A DNA stretch of 12,030 nucleotides, from NCBI GenBank assembly GCA_903873355.1, contig CAIQOG010000591.1:1-12030 (forward strand). Reading direction: 5' to 3'. Position numbers and translations under genes: made by a program. The notes beneath the pieces are model-generated. The model saw only the letters and a program-made list of their open reading frames with translations, had not been told where the DNA came from and ran no database searches. This document shows, one piece after another, positions 5,951 to 12,012 of the stretch. The number at the start of each line of letters is the position of its first letter. The first letter of the stretch is position 1. The DNA comes from an uncultured Bacteroidales bacterium. GTDB taxonomy: Bacteria; Bacteroidota; Bacteroidia; Bacteroidales; Paludibacteraceae.

Positions 5951-8914
5951 TCATGCTTTTAAAACCACTCCCCTGCTCTTTCGTCCGTCCACTTTCATGA
6001 TAATTGGTTTTTCAAAATGTACGTGACGAATAAATTCCGACTCATATTCAGCAGGTTGTGAATTGAGATAGTCAGTATCGTAAGTTCCATCATTTAAAAA
6101 CGGATTGATAGTGAAATACGCCACACCAAATGATGTCAGGTTCTGAAAAAAGTGCGTACCCTGACTTGGATCAACGCGATAATTCGACAGACCGGATTCC
6201 ACAATCAATCGTGCATTACTGATATGTGACCACTTTACCGGAATTCCCAGCCACGGGTCAGCAGATCCCCAACGCCCCGGACCAACCAATATAAAATTTC
6301 GGTTTTCCTGAATTAAATGCTTGTTTATTTTCTCTATTTCCGAAGCAATCAGCTGATTTTTGGCTGCATTAAAAGCTTCGGGTTTCACATACACTAAATC
6401 ATATAAATCAGTAGTAACACCATGTCCCAATGCACTTTTCGAAGTGATGATACAGTTTTCCTCCAGTACTTTTCCAATACCTTCGTTTATCATTTCCTTG
6501 TTGTCCACAATTGGTCGGATTTGCAACAAATAAAACGAATGTTGTTTCGCCGGTGAATGATCCAGATTAACTGCAAATTCAATCTCTATGGGACGCCCCA
6601 TTTCTTTGTGTGCTATTTTCAAAACTTCTTTCAAAATTTCAGCCAACGGAAAAACATTGTGTTTTAGCACATTGGCAAAGGTAATGATTTTCCGACCACC
6701 TTCGTACAGGCTGTCCTGAATAACTCTATCCTGAAAATCATATGTTGAAGCAATGTAGCGCAATGTTCCATCTTTTTCAGCTTCCGAAACCGGAATTTTC
6801 AACAAATTAAACCCATCGTCGACCTGTGGAACAAACTGAGTTTGGCTTAAATCAAGCGCATTAAAATAATTTTGTGTTTCGCGTAGTGCAAAATCAATAT
6901 TGCTGGTTTGAAGTACATTCTGTGGATATGAAGGTGAAAAACGCAGACTTGCACCACCATCCATTATGTATTTCCCAAGACCCAATGCCACACTGGCAAT
7001 TCCTTCTTCGGATTTTTCTGCTCCGATTGGATAATAATTCAAGGAGCGGGCTACACCGGAGAACGATGGATAAAATCTTGTTCCATATTGATTTCCGCAG
7101 ATTTCCTGAAGCACAATAGCCATTTTTTCTTCATCAATCACATTTTTAGTAGCAGTCATGTACGCTTTACTATCACGATAAAAAACCGAAGCATATACCG
7201 CTTTTATGGCTTCAGTTATCATCAGCAACATTTGCGTTTTACTTTCGGCGTTAAATGGCACCATGTAAGTGGAATAAATTCCGGCAAAAGGTTGATAATG
7301 TGAATCTTCAAGCAAACTGGAAGAACGCACTGCAATGGGTGAACTGGTTGCACCAATAAATGTATGCAAATCAGCAATGAGTTGATGTGGAATGCGCGCT
7401 TTCAGAAAATGAGACAGAACTTCCGCATCGTCCAAATCGGATAACGCTATGGGATAGAGCTTGTTTATCTCCATAAATTCCGAAAAAATATCAGTACACA
7501 ACACAACTGTTTTCGGAATCATGATTTGTGTATTTTCGAAATTTTCTAAACTTTCGTTGCGTTTTATCATGGCATCGATAAATGCCAAACCACGTCCTTT
7601 CCCACCCAGCGAACCTTCACCAATACGGGCAAAATTGGAGTATTGGTCAAATCTGTCGCGTTGGAAAACCGCCACTACTCCACGATTTTTCACCTTACGA
7701 TATTGTACAATTGCATCAAAAATCACTTGTCGCACTTTGTCCATGTTAGTCGAAAACAGACTTTCCACACTGATATTTTTCAGGAATTCGGCCAGTGGAA
7801 ACATGGCGCGGGAATACAACCAGCGGGAAATATTATTGCGTGAAACATGATAAAATAAAGATTCTTCACTGACATTAAAAATTGTTTCCTGAAGACCTTT
7901 CAGATTTTGAACCCGGGCTTCCTCTTCACCTGTCGTTGGATTGATAAAGACAAAATCACCAAATCCAAAATTATTGGTAATTTTTTCTCGCAAATCAAGC
8001 AATAAGGTTTTCGACATTTTGTGCAAAAATGCCGCATTTACACCGTCGGCAGCTTTATGATTTGACTCTTCAGTCGAAATGCAAACCAACGGAATATGCT
8101 TATCATGTTTTCGAATTTCGGCACACAGATTTATTCCTGCCTGCTTATTTTTTTTCCCGTGCTGCATGTAACTCACATCGGTAATCACTCCCAGCATGTT
8201 CTGATGAAACTTTTCATAAATAGCTATTCCTTCCTCGTAAGAGCGTGCCAGCAGAATCTTCGGGCGACCACGCATCCGGAGCATTTGCTCGTGTTCATTA
8301 AGCGCTTCGGTCATAAACGAGCGACTCTGCATAAACACATATTTATAAAGGTGCGGAACAATAGACGAATACCAGCGGATTGAATCCTCAACAAACAAAA
8401 TTACCTGAACACCAACCGATTCCACATCTTCCTCCACATTCATTCGGTCCTCAATCAGTTTAATAATGGCCAGCAAAATATCCGAATTTCCCAACCAACT
8501 GAACACATAATCAATCGCACTTAAATCCTCATTAGCAATGCGTTGTGACACCGATTGCGAGAATGGAGTCAATACCACGATAGGGATATCGGGAAACTGT
8601 TTTTTTACACTTTTCGCCCATTCAAACGGATTGATACTGTCGCCGCTCGGCATGGAAATTATCAGGTCAAACTTACGATCTTTGAGTAGTGCATTCGCTT
8701 CATTTTCATTGGAAACCAGCGTGAAACGCGGTGGATAGCGCAAGTTTAGAGAAGTATACTCATTAAAAATCACCTCGTCAATGCGTCCATCTTCTTCCAG
8801 CACAAAAGCATCGTACTTGCTGGCATACAACAAAATATTGTATATCCGGTGCGTCATAAGGTTGGCAAACGACGTATCCTTGAAGTAAAGTTTTTTGATG
8901 CTTGCGCTGTTCAT
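5951..8914 (-). CDS. Receiver-like/PEP-synthase-type ATP-grasp fusion protein
   Basis: A 987-residue cytoplasmic protein related to proteins annotated as PEP/pyruvate-binding or PEP-synthase-like in Bacteroidota. Residues 60-155 fold like a receiver domain but lack the phosphoacceptor (FDLIISMPS where an Asp is expected). Residues 170-312 form a second receiver with the expected residues: acidic pair E176/D177, acceptor D246 (VITDVS), S280/T281 and K299. Residues 430-803 match the ATP-binding domain of PEP synthase and pyruvate phosphate dikinase: GEGSLGGKGRG (432-442), AVRSSSLLEDS (528-538), PFAGIYST (542-549), LGLGKYIMDGG (644-654) and LLQIRPIV (796-803). Residues 810-987 hold a conserved end with GPGRWGSADPWLGIPVKW (878-895) and QGTHFFQNL. 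I see neither the swivelling phosphohistidine motif (TSHAA type) nor the PEP-binding barrel, so true PEP synthesis is unlikely. The substrate is unknown. The start at 8914 is supported by a promoter-like box just upstream. Confidence 0.85.
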   Translation of the reverse strand: MNSASIKKLYFKDTSFANLMTHRIYNILLYASKYDAFVLEEDGRIDEVIFNEYTSLNLRYPPRFTLVSNENEANALLKDRKFDLIISMPSGDSINPFEWAKSVKKQFPDIPIVVLTPFSQSVSQRIANEDLSAIDYVFSWLGNSDILLAIIKLIEDRMNVEEDVESVGVQVILFVEDSIRWYSSIVPHLYKYVFMQSRSFMTEALNEHEQMLRMRGRPKILLARSYEEGIAIYEKFHQNMLGVITDVSYMQHGKKNKQAGINLCAEIRKHDKHIPLVCISTEESNHKAADGVNAAFLHKMSKTLLLDLREKITNNFGFGDFVFINPTTGEEEARVQNLKGLQETIFNVSEESLFYHVSRNNISRWLYSRAMFPLAEFLKNISVESLFSTNMDKVRQVIFDAIVQYRKVKNRGVVAVFQRDRFDQYSNFARIGEGSLGGKGRGLAFIDAMIKRNESLENFENTQIMIPKTVVLCTDIFSEFMEINKLYPIALSDLDDAEVLSHFLKARIPHQLIADLHTFIGATSSPIAVRSSSLLEDSHYQPFAGIYSTYMVPFNAESKTQMLLMITEAIKAVYASVFYRDSKAYMTATKNVIDEEKMAIVLQEICGNQYGTRFYPSFSGVARSLNYYPIGAEKSEEGIASVALGLGKYIMDGGASLRFSPSYPQNVLQTSNIDFALRETQNYFNALDLSQTQFVPQVDDGFNLLKIPVSEAEKDGTLRYIASTYDFQDRVIQDSLYEGGRKIITFANVLKHNVFPLAEILKEVLKIAHKEMGRPIEIEFAVNLDHSPAKQHSFYLLQIRPIVDNKEMINEGIGKVLEENCIITSKSALGHGVTTDLYDLVYVKPEAFNAAKNQLIASEIEKINKHLIQENRNFILVGPGRWGSADPWLGIPVKWSHISNARLIVESGLSNYRVDPSQGTHFFQNLTSFGVAYFTINPFLNDGTYDTDYLNSQPAEYESEFIRHVHFEKPIIMKVDGRKSRGVVLKA

Positions 8915-8936
8915 GTGATTTACTAATTTGTCAGAG

Positions 8937-8944
8937 CAAAATTA
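8937..8944 (-). promoter_or_regulatory. Possible -7 promoter box of the receiver/ATP-grasp gene
   Basis: On the minus strand this reads TAATTTTG, an exact match to the Bacteroidota -7 pattern TAnnTTTG. It would start transcription near 8931, about 17 bases before the start codon. No clear TTTG lies 19-21 bases further upstream, so the promoter is incomplete as read. Confidence 0.4.
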
Positions 8945-8981
8945 ATAAAAGGATTGACAATTCGTGTATTTATGCAAAAAT

Positions 8982-9000
8982 AATGATGAGAATCATTTTC
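8982..9000. promoter_or_regulatory. Fur-box-like operator in the divergent promoter region
   Basis: AATGATGAGAATCATTTTC matches the common Fur-box form GATAATGAGAATCATTATC at 16 of 19 positions, counted by eye. It includes the inner inverted repeat ATGATGAGAATCAT (arms ATGAT and ATCAT). It overlaps the -33 position of the promoter that reads right, a typical place for a repressor site. It also lies 38-63 bases from the -7 box of the gene reading left. Binding by Fur or a related regulator is inferred only from this similarity. Confidence 0.4.
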
Positions 9001-9026
9001 GAAACAGGAATTTATTTATAAATTTG
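8996..9026 (+). promoter_or_regulatory. Promoter of the methyltransferase-like/NlpC gene pair
   Basis: TAAATTTG (9019-9026) is an exact TAnnTTTG -7 box. TTTT (8996-8999) lies 19 bases before it in place of TTTG. The start of transcription would be near 9032, giving a leader of about 46 bases before the ATG at 9079. Confidence 0.5.
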
Positions 9027-9078
9027 TAACCAATCCTGAATGGGATTAATATCTCAATTCACTTGAAAAGAATAGGTT

Positions 9079-9612
9079 ATGAAAACACTGCACAGACATA
9101 TTTTGGGGTATCTGATTGGATTCTCGTTGTTTATAGTGGTACTGCCCTATGATTTTTACACATTATCCCGACTTGATTTTATCTTTAATGGTAACGTACT
9201 GATAAGCTGCGACCTGCTAAGATTTATTACTGCCGGAATTTTAGTTGTAACCGGAGCTGTTTTTGCCATTTGGTCAAATCTTTTTTTACTCACAGTTGGA
9301 AAAGGTGGTCCAACAGATGCTTTTGGAGTATCAATAAGTCCCCAAACACAGAAATTAGTTACCACAGGACCTTATAAGTACAGTCGTAATCCGATGGTTT
9401 TTGGTGCTTTATCGCTTTATGCCGGCATTGTTATTTTCTTAAACTCCATCACGGCTTGCATTGCATGGGTAATTTTGCTAATTTTGGCTATTGTATTTCT
9501 GAAAAAATCGGAAGAAAAACGCCTTATTCGCGATTTCGGCGAAGAGTATCAGGATTATCAGAAAAAAGTCTCCATGATTTTTCCATTCAAACTAAAATTT
9601 GGCAAACACTAA
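9079..9612 (+). CDS. Small membrane methyltransferase-like protein (isoprenylcysteine/phospholipid methyltransferase superfamily)
   Basis: A 177-residue protein with four likely membrane helices at about 8-26, 46-72, 105-121 and 124-141. The C-terminal half carries the superfamily signature: LVTTGPYKYSRNPM (93-106), a Glu pair (E145/E146) after the last helix, and FGEEYQDYQKKV (153-164). In isoprenylcysteine carboxyl methyltransferases and bacterial relatives this region binds S-adenosylmethionine at the membrane face. The methyl acceptor in bacteria is mostly unknown, since prenylated CaaX proteins are generally absent; membrane phospholipids or other lipophilic substrates are plausible. The gene is first in a two-gene unit. 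Its TAA stop shares one base with the next ATG (TAATG), so the two proteins are probably translated together. A Fur-like site upstream suggests regulated expression. No Shine-Dalgarno sequence is seen. Confidence 0.8.
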   Translation: MKTLHRHILGYLIGFSLFIVVLPYDFYTLSRLDFIFNGNVLISCDLLRFITAGILVVTGAVFAIWSNLFLLTVGKGGPTDAFGVSISPQTQKLVTTGPYKYSRNPMVFGALSLYAGIVIFLNSITACIAWVILLILAIVFLKKSEEKRLIRDFGEEYQDYQKKVSMIFPFKLKFGKH

Positions 9613-10130
9613 TGCAAATTTTAATCCCACAAATCAAACTTCAGCACTTTCTATATTTGGGAATTTCCATACTGCTATTTAGCTGTATCTCAACCCAACA
9701 GCTTGAATTCCAAAACAGTGTATATCAATCATTAGGTCTGAAAAAAGAATGCAGGGATAATTTTGCTTTGTATAAAGAAGCTGCTTCGTGGCTGCATGTA
9801 CCATATGCTGATGCCAGTTGTTCCCGAAGCGGCGTTGACTGTTCGTGTCTGGTGTGCGACATTTACAAAATGGTTTACAACAAAACGCTGGAGCGAAATA
9901 CTGCCGCAATACTGAAAATCAACTGCCGTAAAATCAGCAAATACAAACTTCGTCAGGGCGATTTGATTTTTTTCTGTACCGGAAAATCAAAAGCAGCCGT
10001 AAATCATGTGGGCATTTACCTCAAACACAACAAATTTCTTCATGCATCAGTATCCCGTGGTGTAATCGTAAGCGATTTGTCCGAAAGCTACTATCAGAAA
10101 ACGCTGGTGTGCGGAGGGAGAGTTAAGTAG
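9612..10130 (+). CDS. NlpC/P60-family cysteine peptidase, predicted lipoprotein
   Basis: A 172-residue exported protein. Residues 1-24 form a signal peptide with a lipobox ending LLFSC, which predicts lipidation at Cys25. The NlpC/P60 domain follows: the catalytic motif GVDCSCLV with Cys77, the catalytic His in NHVGIY (His132) and the third polar residue in FLHAS (His144). Such enzymes usually cut D-glutamyl-meso-diaminopimelate bonds in peptidoglycan stem peptides. The usual DCSG reads DCSC here (Cys79). The mature protein is unusually cysteine-rich, including C47, C70, C77, C79, C82, C105, C122 and C167. At 172 residues it is a bare single-domain form without SH3 or LysM anchors. An in-frame ATG at 9456 exists, but it lies inside the upstream gene and would bury the signal peptide, so the ATG at 9612, overlapping that gene's stop codon, is chosen. 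Confidence 0.85.
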   Translation: MQILIPQIKLQHFLYLGISILLFSCISTQQLEFQNSVYQSLGLKKECRDNFALYKEAASWLHVPYADASCSRSGVDCSCLVCDIYKMVYNKTLERNTAAILKINCRKISKYKLRQGDLIFFCTGKSKAAVNHVGIYLKHNKFLHASVSRGVIVSDLSESYYQKTLVCGGRVK

Positions 10131-10247
10131 TAGGTAGTTTATAGTCGGTAGTAGGCAGTAAATAATTATAAATAATTCTATAAATGCTAAATAGACACAT
10201 GCTACCGACTAAAAAACTATAAACCACAGACTATAAACTACCTACTA
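10128..10247. repeat. Large inverted repeat after the NlpC gene (TAGT-rich family)
   Basis: TAGTAGGTAGTTTATAGTC (10128-10146) is a perfect 19-bp inverted match to 10229-10247, and inside it TAGTCGGTAG (10142-10151) is inverted at 10202-10211. The left arm starts at the TAG stop codon of the NlpC gene. Direct partial repeats of ACTATAAACTA continue to about 10260. The middle is AT-rich and codes for nothing. The structure could fold into a long stem and may help end transcription, although no U tract follows. The segment GTAGTAGGCAGTAAATAAT (10148-10166) recurs at 11994-12012 with one change, so this is a dispersed repeat family. Confidence 0.7.
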
Positions 10248-10279
10248 TAAACTATAAACTAAATTTAAGAAAGAATCCC

Positions 10280-10310
10280 TTTGTCAGTCAAATAATTATT
10301 CCTATCTTTG
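10280..10310 (+). promoter_or_regulatory. Consensus Bacteroidota promoter of the rpsF operon
   Basis: TTTG (10280-10283), 19 bases, then TATCTTTG (10303-10310) match TTTG-N19-TAnnTTTG exactly. Transcription should begin near 10316. The roughly 46-base leader contains a weak AT-only hairpin, TTAATAAA (10319-10326) pairing with TTTATTAA (10332-10339). Confidence 0.8.
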
Positions 10311-10362
10311 TCCCCGCTTTAATAAAAAGTATTTATTAATAACTAAAAAGCTAACAAACAGT

Positions 10363-10713
10363 ATGTTAAACCATTATGAAACCGTTTTCATTCTAACTCC
10401 CGTTTTGTCTGATGTCCAGATGAAGGAAGCGGTAGAAAAATTCAAAGCCATCCTGACAGAAAATGGCGCAAAAATTACCAATGAAGAAAATTGGGGATTA
10501 CGCAAATTGCAATATCCAATCCAAAAGAAATCGACTGGTTTTTATTCGTTGCTTCAATTTGATGCAGAGTCAACCGTAATCGCTACACTGGAAACCCAGT
10601 ACCGTCGTGACGAACGTGTTTTACGTTTCTTATCGTTCCGTTTGGACAAATACGCGTTCGAATACGCCGAAAAAAGAAAGAGTCTTAAATCTAAAGAAGT
10701 AAAGGAGAACTAA
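10363..10713 (+). CDS. rpsF: 30S ribosomal protein bS6
   Basis: A 116-residue protein that begins [15 protein letters not shown], the first strand of the S6 ferredoxin-like fold. It continues with [36 protein letters not shown] and ends with [25 protein letters not shown], all standard bS6 landmarks. bS6 pairs with bS18 on the platform of the small subunit and binds 16S rRNA. It is the first gene of rpsF-rpsR-rplI, with a consensus promoter ahead of it. The start has no Shine-Dalgarno sequence (AACAAACAGT precedes ATG), unlike the two genes that follow. rpsR starts three bases after the stop codon. In Escherichia coli the S6-S18 complex can bind its own leader mRNA; I do not see that known motif here. 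Confidence 0.97.
   Translation: MLNHYETVFILTPVLSDVQMKEAVEKFKAILTENGAKITNEENWGLRKLQYPIQKKSTGFYSLLQFDAESTVIATLETQYRRDERVLRFLSFRLDKYAFEYAEKRKSLKSKEVKEN
10702..10707 (+). promoter_or_regulatory. Shine-Dalgarno sequence of rpsR
   Basis: AAGGAG lies nine bases before the rpsR ATG, inside the last codons of rpsF. Such sites are scarce in Bacteroidota, where the ribosome normally hides its anti-Shine-Dalgarno end, so its presence here is notable. Confidence 0.7.
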
Positions 10714-10716
10714 ACC

Positions 10717-10986
10717 ATGGCAGCTAACAACGGAGATATCAGATATTTAACTCCACCCTCAGTAGATGTAAAAAAGAAAAAATACTGTCGTTTCAAAAAA
10801 AGCGGTATTAAATACATCGATTACAAAGATGCAGAATTTTTGAAAAAATTCTTGAACGAACAAGGAAAAATTCTTCCTCGTCGCCTTACCGGTACTTCGT
10901 TGAAATTTCAACGTAAAGTAGCTCAAGCAGTTAAAAGAGCACGCCACATCGCGTTGCTTCCTTATGTAACCGATATGATGAAATAA
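10717..10986 (+). CDS. rpsR: 30S ribosomal protein bS18
   Basis: An 89-residue basic protein with the bS18 core: [20 protein letters not shown] (19-38), [17 protein letters not shown] (46-62), then [20 protein letters not shown] (65-84). It keeps one of the cysteines seen in zinc-binding forms (Cys24), so it is not a zinc-binding type. bS18 sits with bS6 near the 3' end of 16S rRNA. In the Bacteroidota ribosome structure known from Flavobacterium johnsoniae, bS6, bS18 and bS21 form the pocket that holds the anti-Shine-Dalgarno sequence. The gene has a real Shine-Dalgarno (AAGGAG, nine bases before ATG) and starts three bases after the rpsF stop, so it is both coupled and SD-equipped. Confidence 0.97.
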   Translation: MAANNGDIRYLTPPSVDVKKKKYCRFKKSGIKYIDYKDAEFLKKFLNEQGKILPRRLTGTSLKFQRKVAQAVKRARHIALLPYVTDMMK

Positions 10987-10993
10987 TTAAGCA

Positions 10994-10999
10994 AGGAGG
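10994..10999 (+). promoter_or_regulatory. Strong Shine-Dalgarno sequence of rplI
   Basis: AGGAGG ends seven bases before the rplI ATG, the full core complement of the anti-Shine-Dalgarno sequence at good spacing. It is the best Shine-Dalgarno I noticed before any gene in the window. Confidence 0.8.
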
Positions 11000-11006
11000 A
11001 AAAAGT

Positions 11007-11450
11007 ATGGAAATTATATTAAAAGAAGATGTAATCAACTTAGGTTACAAAGGCGATATTCTGAAAGTAAAAGATGGTTACGGACGTAACTTCCTGATTC
11101 CAACAAAAAAAGCTATTCTGGCAACAGCTTCAGCTAAGAAAATGTTGGCAGAAGATTTGAAACAACGTGCTCACAAACTGGAAAGTCTTAAAAATGCTGC
11201 TATTGAACTGGCTGACAAACTGAAAGACATCACATTGACAGTAGGTGCAAAAACAAGTACAACCGGTAAAATTTTCGGTGCTGTTGGTCCTATTCAGATT
11301 GCTGATGCATTCGAAAAAGCAGGTTTTACAGTTGACCGCAAAGTTATATTACTGAAAGATGCAGTTAAAGAAATAGGCTCGTACAAAGCCACATTGAAGC
11401 TTCACAAAGAAGTAACTGTTGAAGTTGCTTTTGAAGTGGTAGCTGAATAA
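11007..11450 (+). CDS. rplI: 50S ribosomal protein bL9
   Basis: A 147-residue protein, close to the usual 149. The N-terminal rRNA-binding domain is clear: MEIILKEDVINLGYKGDI, then VKDGYGRNFLIPTKKAI, with the family spacing of Gly residues. The long connecting helix (about 41-75) holds AKKMLAEDLKQRAHKLESLK, and the C-terminal domain holds TGKIFGAVGPIQIADAFEKAG (107-127) and GSYKATLKLHKEVTVEV. bL9 sits at the base of the L1 stalk and extends from the large subunit, where it supports reading-frame maintenance. It is the last gene of the operon, 20 bases after rpsR, with its own strong Shine-Dalgarno and a terminator 22 bases after the stop. Confidence 0.97.
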   Translation: MEIILKEDVINLGYKGDILKVKDGYGRNFLIPTKKAILATASAKKMLAEDLKQRAHKLESLKNAAIELADKLKDITLTVGAKTSTTGKIFGAVGPIQIADAFEKAGFTVDRKVILLKDAVKEIGSYKATLKLHKEVTVEVAFEVVAE

Positions 11451-11472
11451 GTTTTCAATTCAAAATCACGAT

Positions 11473-11508
11473 AAAGCCCTGTACACGAAAGTGTATCGGG
11501 CTTTTTTT
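11473..11508 (+). terminator. Rho-independent terminator of rpsF-rpsR-rplI
   Basis: AAAGCCC (11473-11479) pairs with GGGCTTT (11498-11504). Above a two-base mismatch, TACAC (11482-11486) pairs with GTGTA (11491-11495) across a GAAA tetraloop. The last three T of the stem begin a run of seven T (11502-11508). Confidence 0.9.
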
Positions 11509-11560
11509 ATGGTATTGAACCTTTTACACCTTCCATTGTTTAATTTGGAAAATAAATTTT

Positions 11561-11935
11561 ATGGAAAAACCAACCACCGTTGACGAATATATTCAGTCGC
11601 AACCCGAAGTATATCGCAAGTCATTAGAGCAATTACGTAAACTTGTCAGAAAATTAGCCCCTGAAGCCAAAGAATCAATCAGTTACGGTATAGTTTGTTA
11701 CAGCTACCATTATATGCTGGTGGGATTCAGTGCACATAAAAATCATTTCACGTTTACGTCGATGAGCAATTCGCTTTTTATGAAAATGGAAGGGGAGCTT
11801 GAAGGGTATGACACTTCAACGGGTGGTATTCGATTTAAACCTGCACAGGAAATTCCGGTAGAACTTATTACCAAAATCATTTTGGAGCGCAAAGCAGAAA
11901 ATGAAATGAGGACTGCAATGAAAAAGAAGAAATAA
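11561..11935 (+). CDS. DUF1801 / YdhG-like small protein
   Basis: A 124-residue soluble protein of the DUF1801 type: TVDEYIQSQPEVYRKSLEQLRKLVRKLAPEAKESISYGI (6-44), then a beta-rich middle with YHYMLVGFSAHKNHFTFTSM (49-68), then TGGIRFKPAQEIPVELITKIILERKAE (87-113). The family includes Bacillus subtilis FraA (YdhG), reported as a frataxin-like iron chaperone; most members have no known function, so an iron role here is only a possibility. The usual YGMPAF segment after the first helices reads YGIVCY, with Cys46. The protein ends in a lysine-rich tail (AMKKKK). The gene stands alone after the ribosomal terminator; a poor promoter-like box (TTAATTTG, 11540-11547) lies just upstream and would leave a very short leader. 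Confidence 0.8.
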   Translation: MEKPTTVDEYIQSQPEVYRKSLEQLRKLVRKLAPEAKESISYGIVCYSYHYMLVGFSAHKNHFTFTSMSNSLFMKMEGELEGYDTSTGGIRFKPAQEIPVELITKIILERKAENEMRTAMKKKK

Positions 11936-11993
11936 AAAATAATCCCGAAAGTCACATCAAATATGTCAGTTGTAACTCTCTGGGTTGTTTAAA

Positions 11994-12012
11994 GTAGTAG
12001 GAAGTAAATAAT
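11994..12012 (+). repeat. Second copy of the TAGT-rich dispersed repeat
   Basis: GTAGTAGGAAGTAAATAAT matches 10148-10166 at 18 of 19 positions. It lies after the DUF1801 gene at the window edge, so its full extent is not visible. The surrounding 95 bases (11936-12030) show no gene, promoter or clear hairpin. Confidence 0.6.

Noticed and set aside
7461..7850. Open frame of 129 codons on the plus strand inside the receiver/ATP-grasp gene
   Set aside because: It lies opposite the ATP-grasp coding region, has no recognisable domain, and its shape follows from the codon use of the real gene.
8954..8985. TTGACA resembling a sigma-70 -35 box in the divergent region
   Set aside because: Bacteroidota use a different promoter pattern, no TATAAT follows at 16-18 bases, and a better TAAATTTG box lies downstream.
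9456..9611. 52 extra N-terminal residues for the NlpC protein
   Set aside because: They are encoded out of frame inside the upstream gene and would place the signal peptide and lipobox internally.
10128..10260. CRISPR-like repeat array
   Set aside because: The repeats are inverted and uneven, with no regular spacers and no cas genes in the window.
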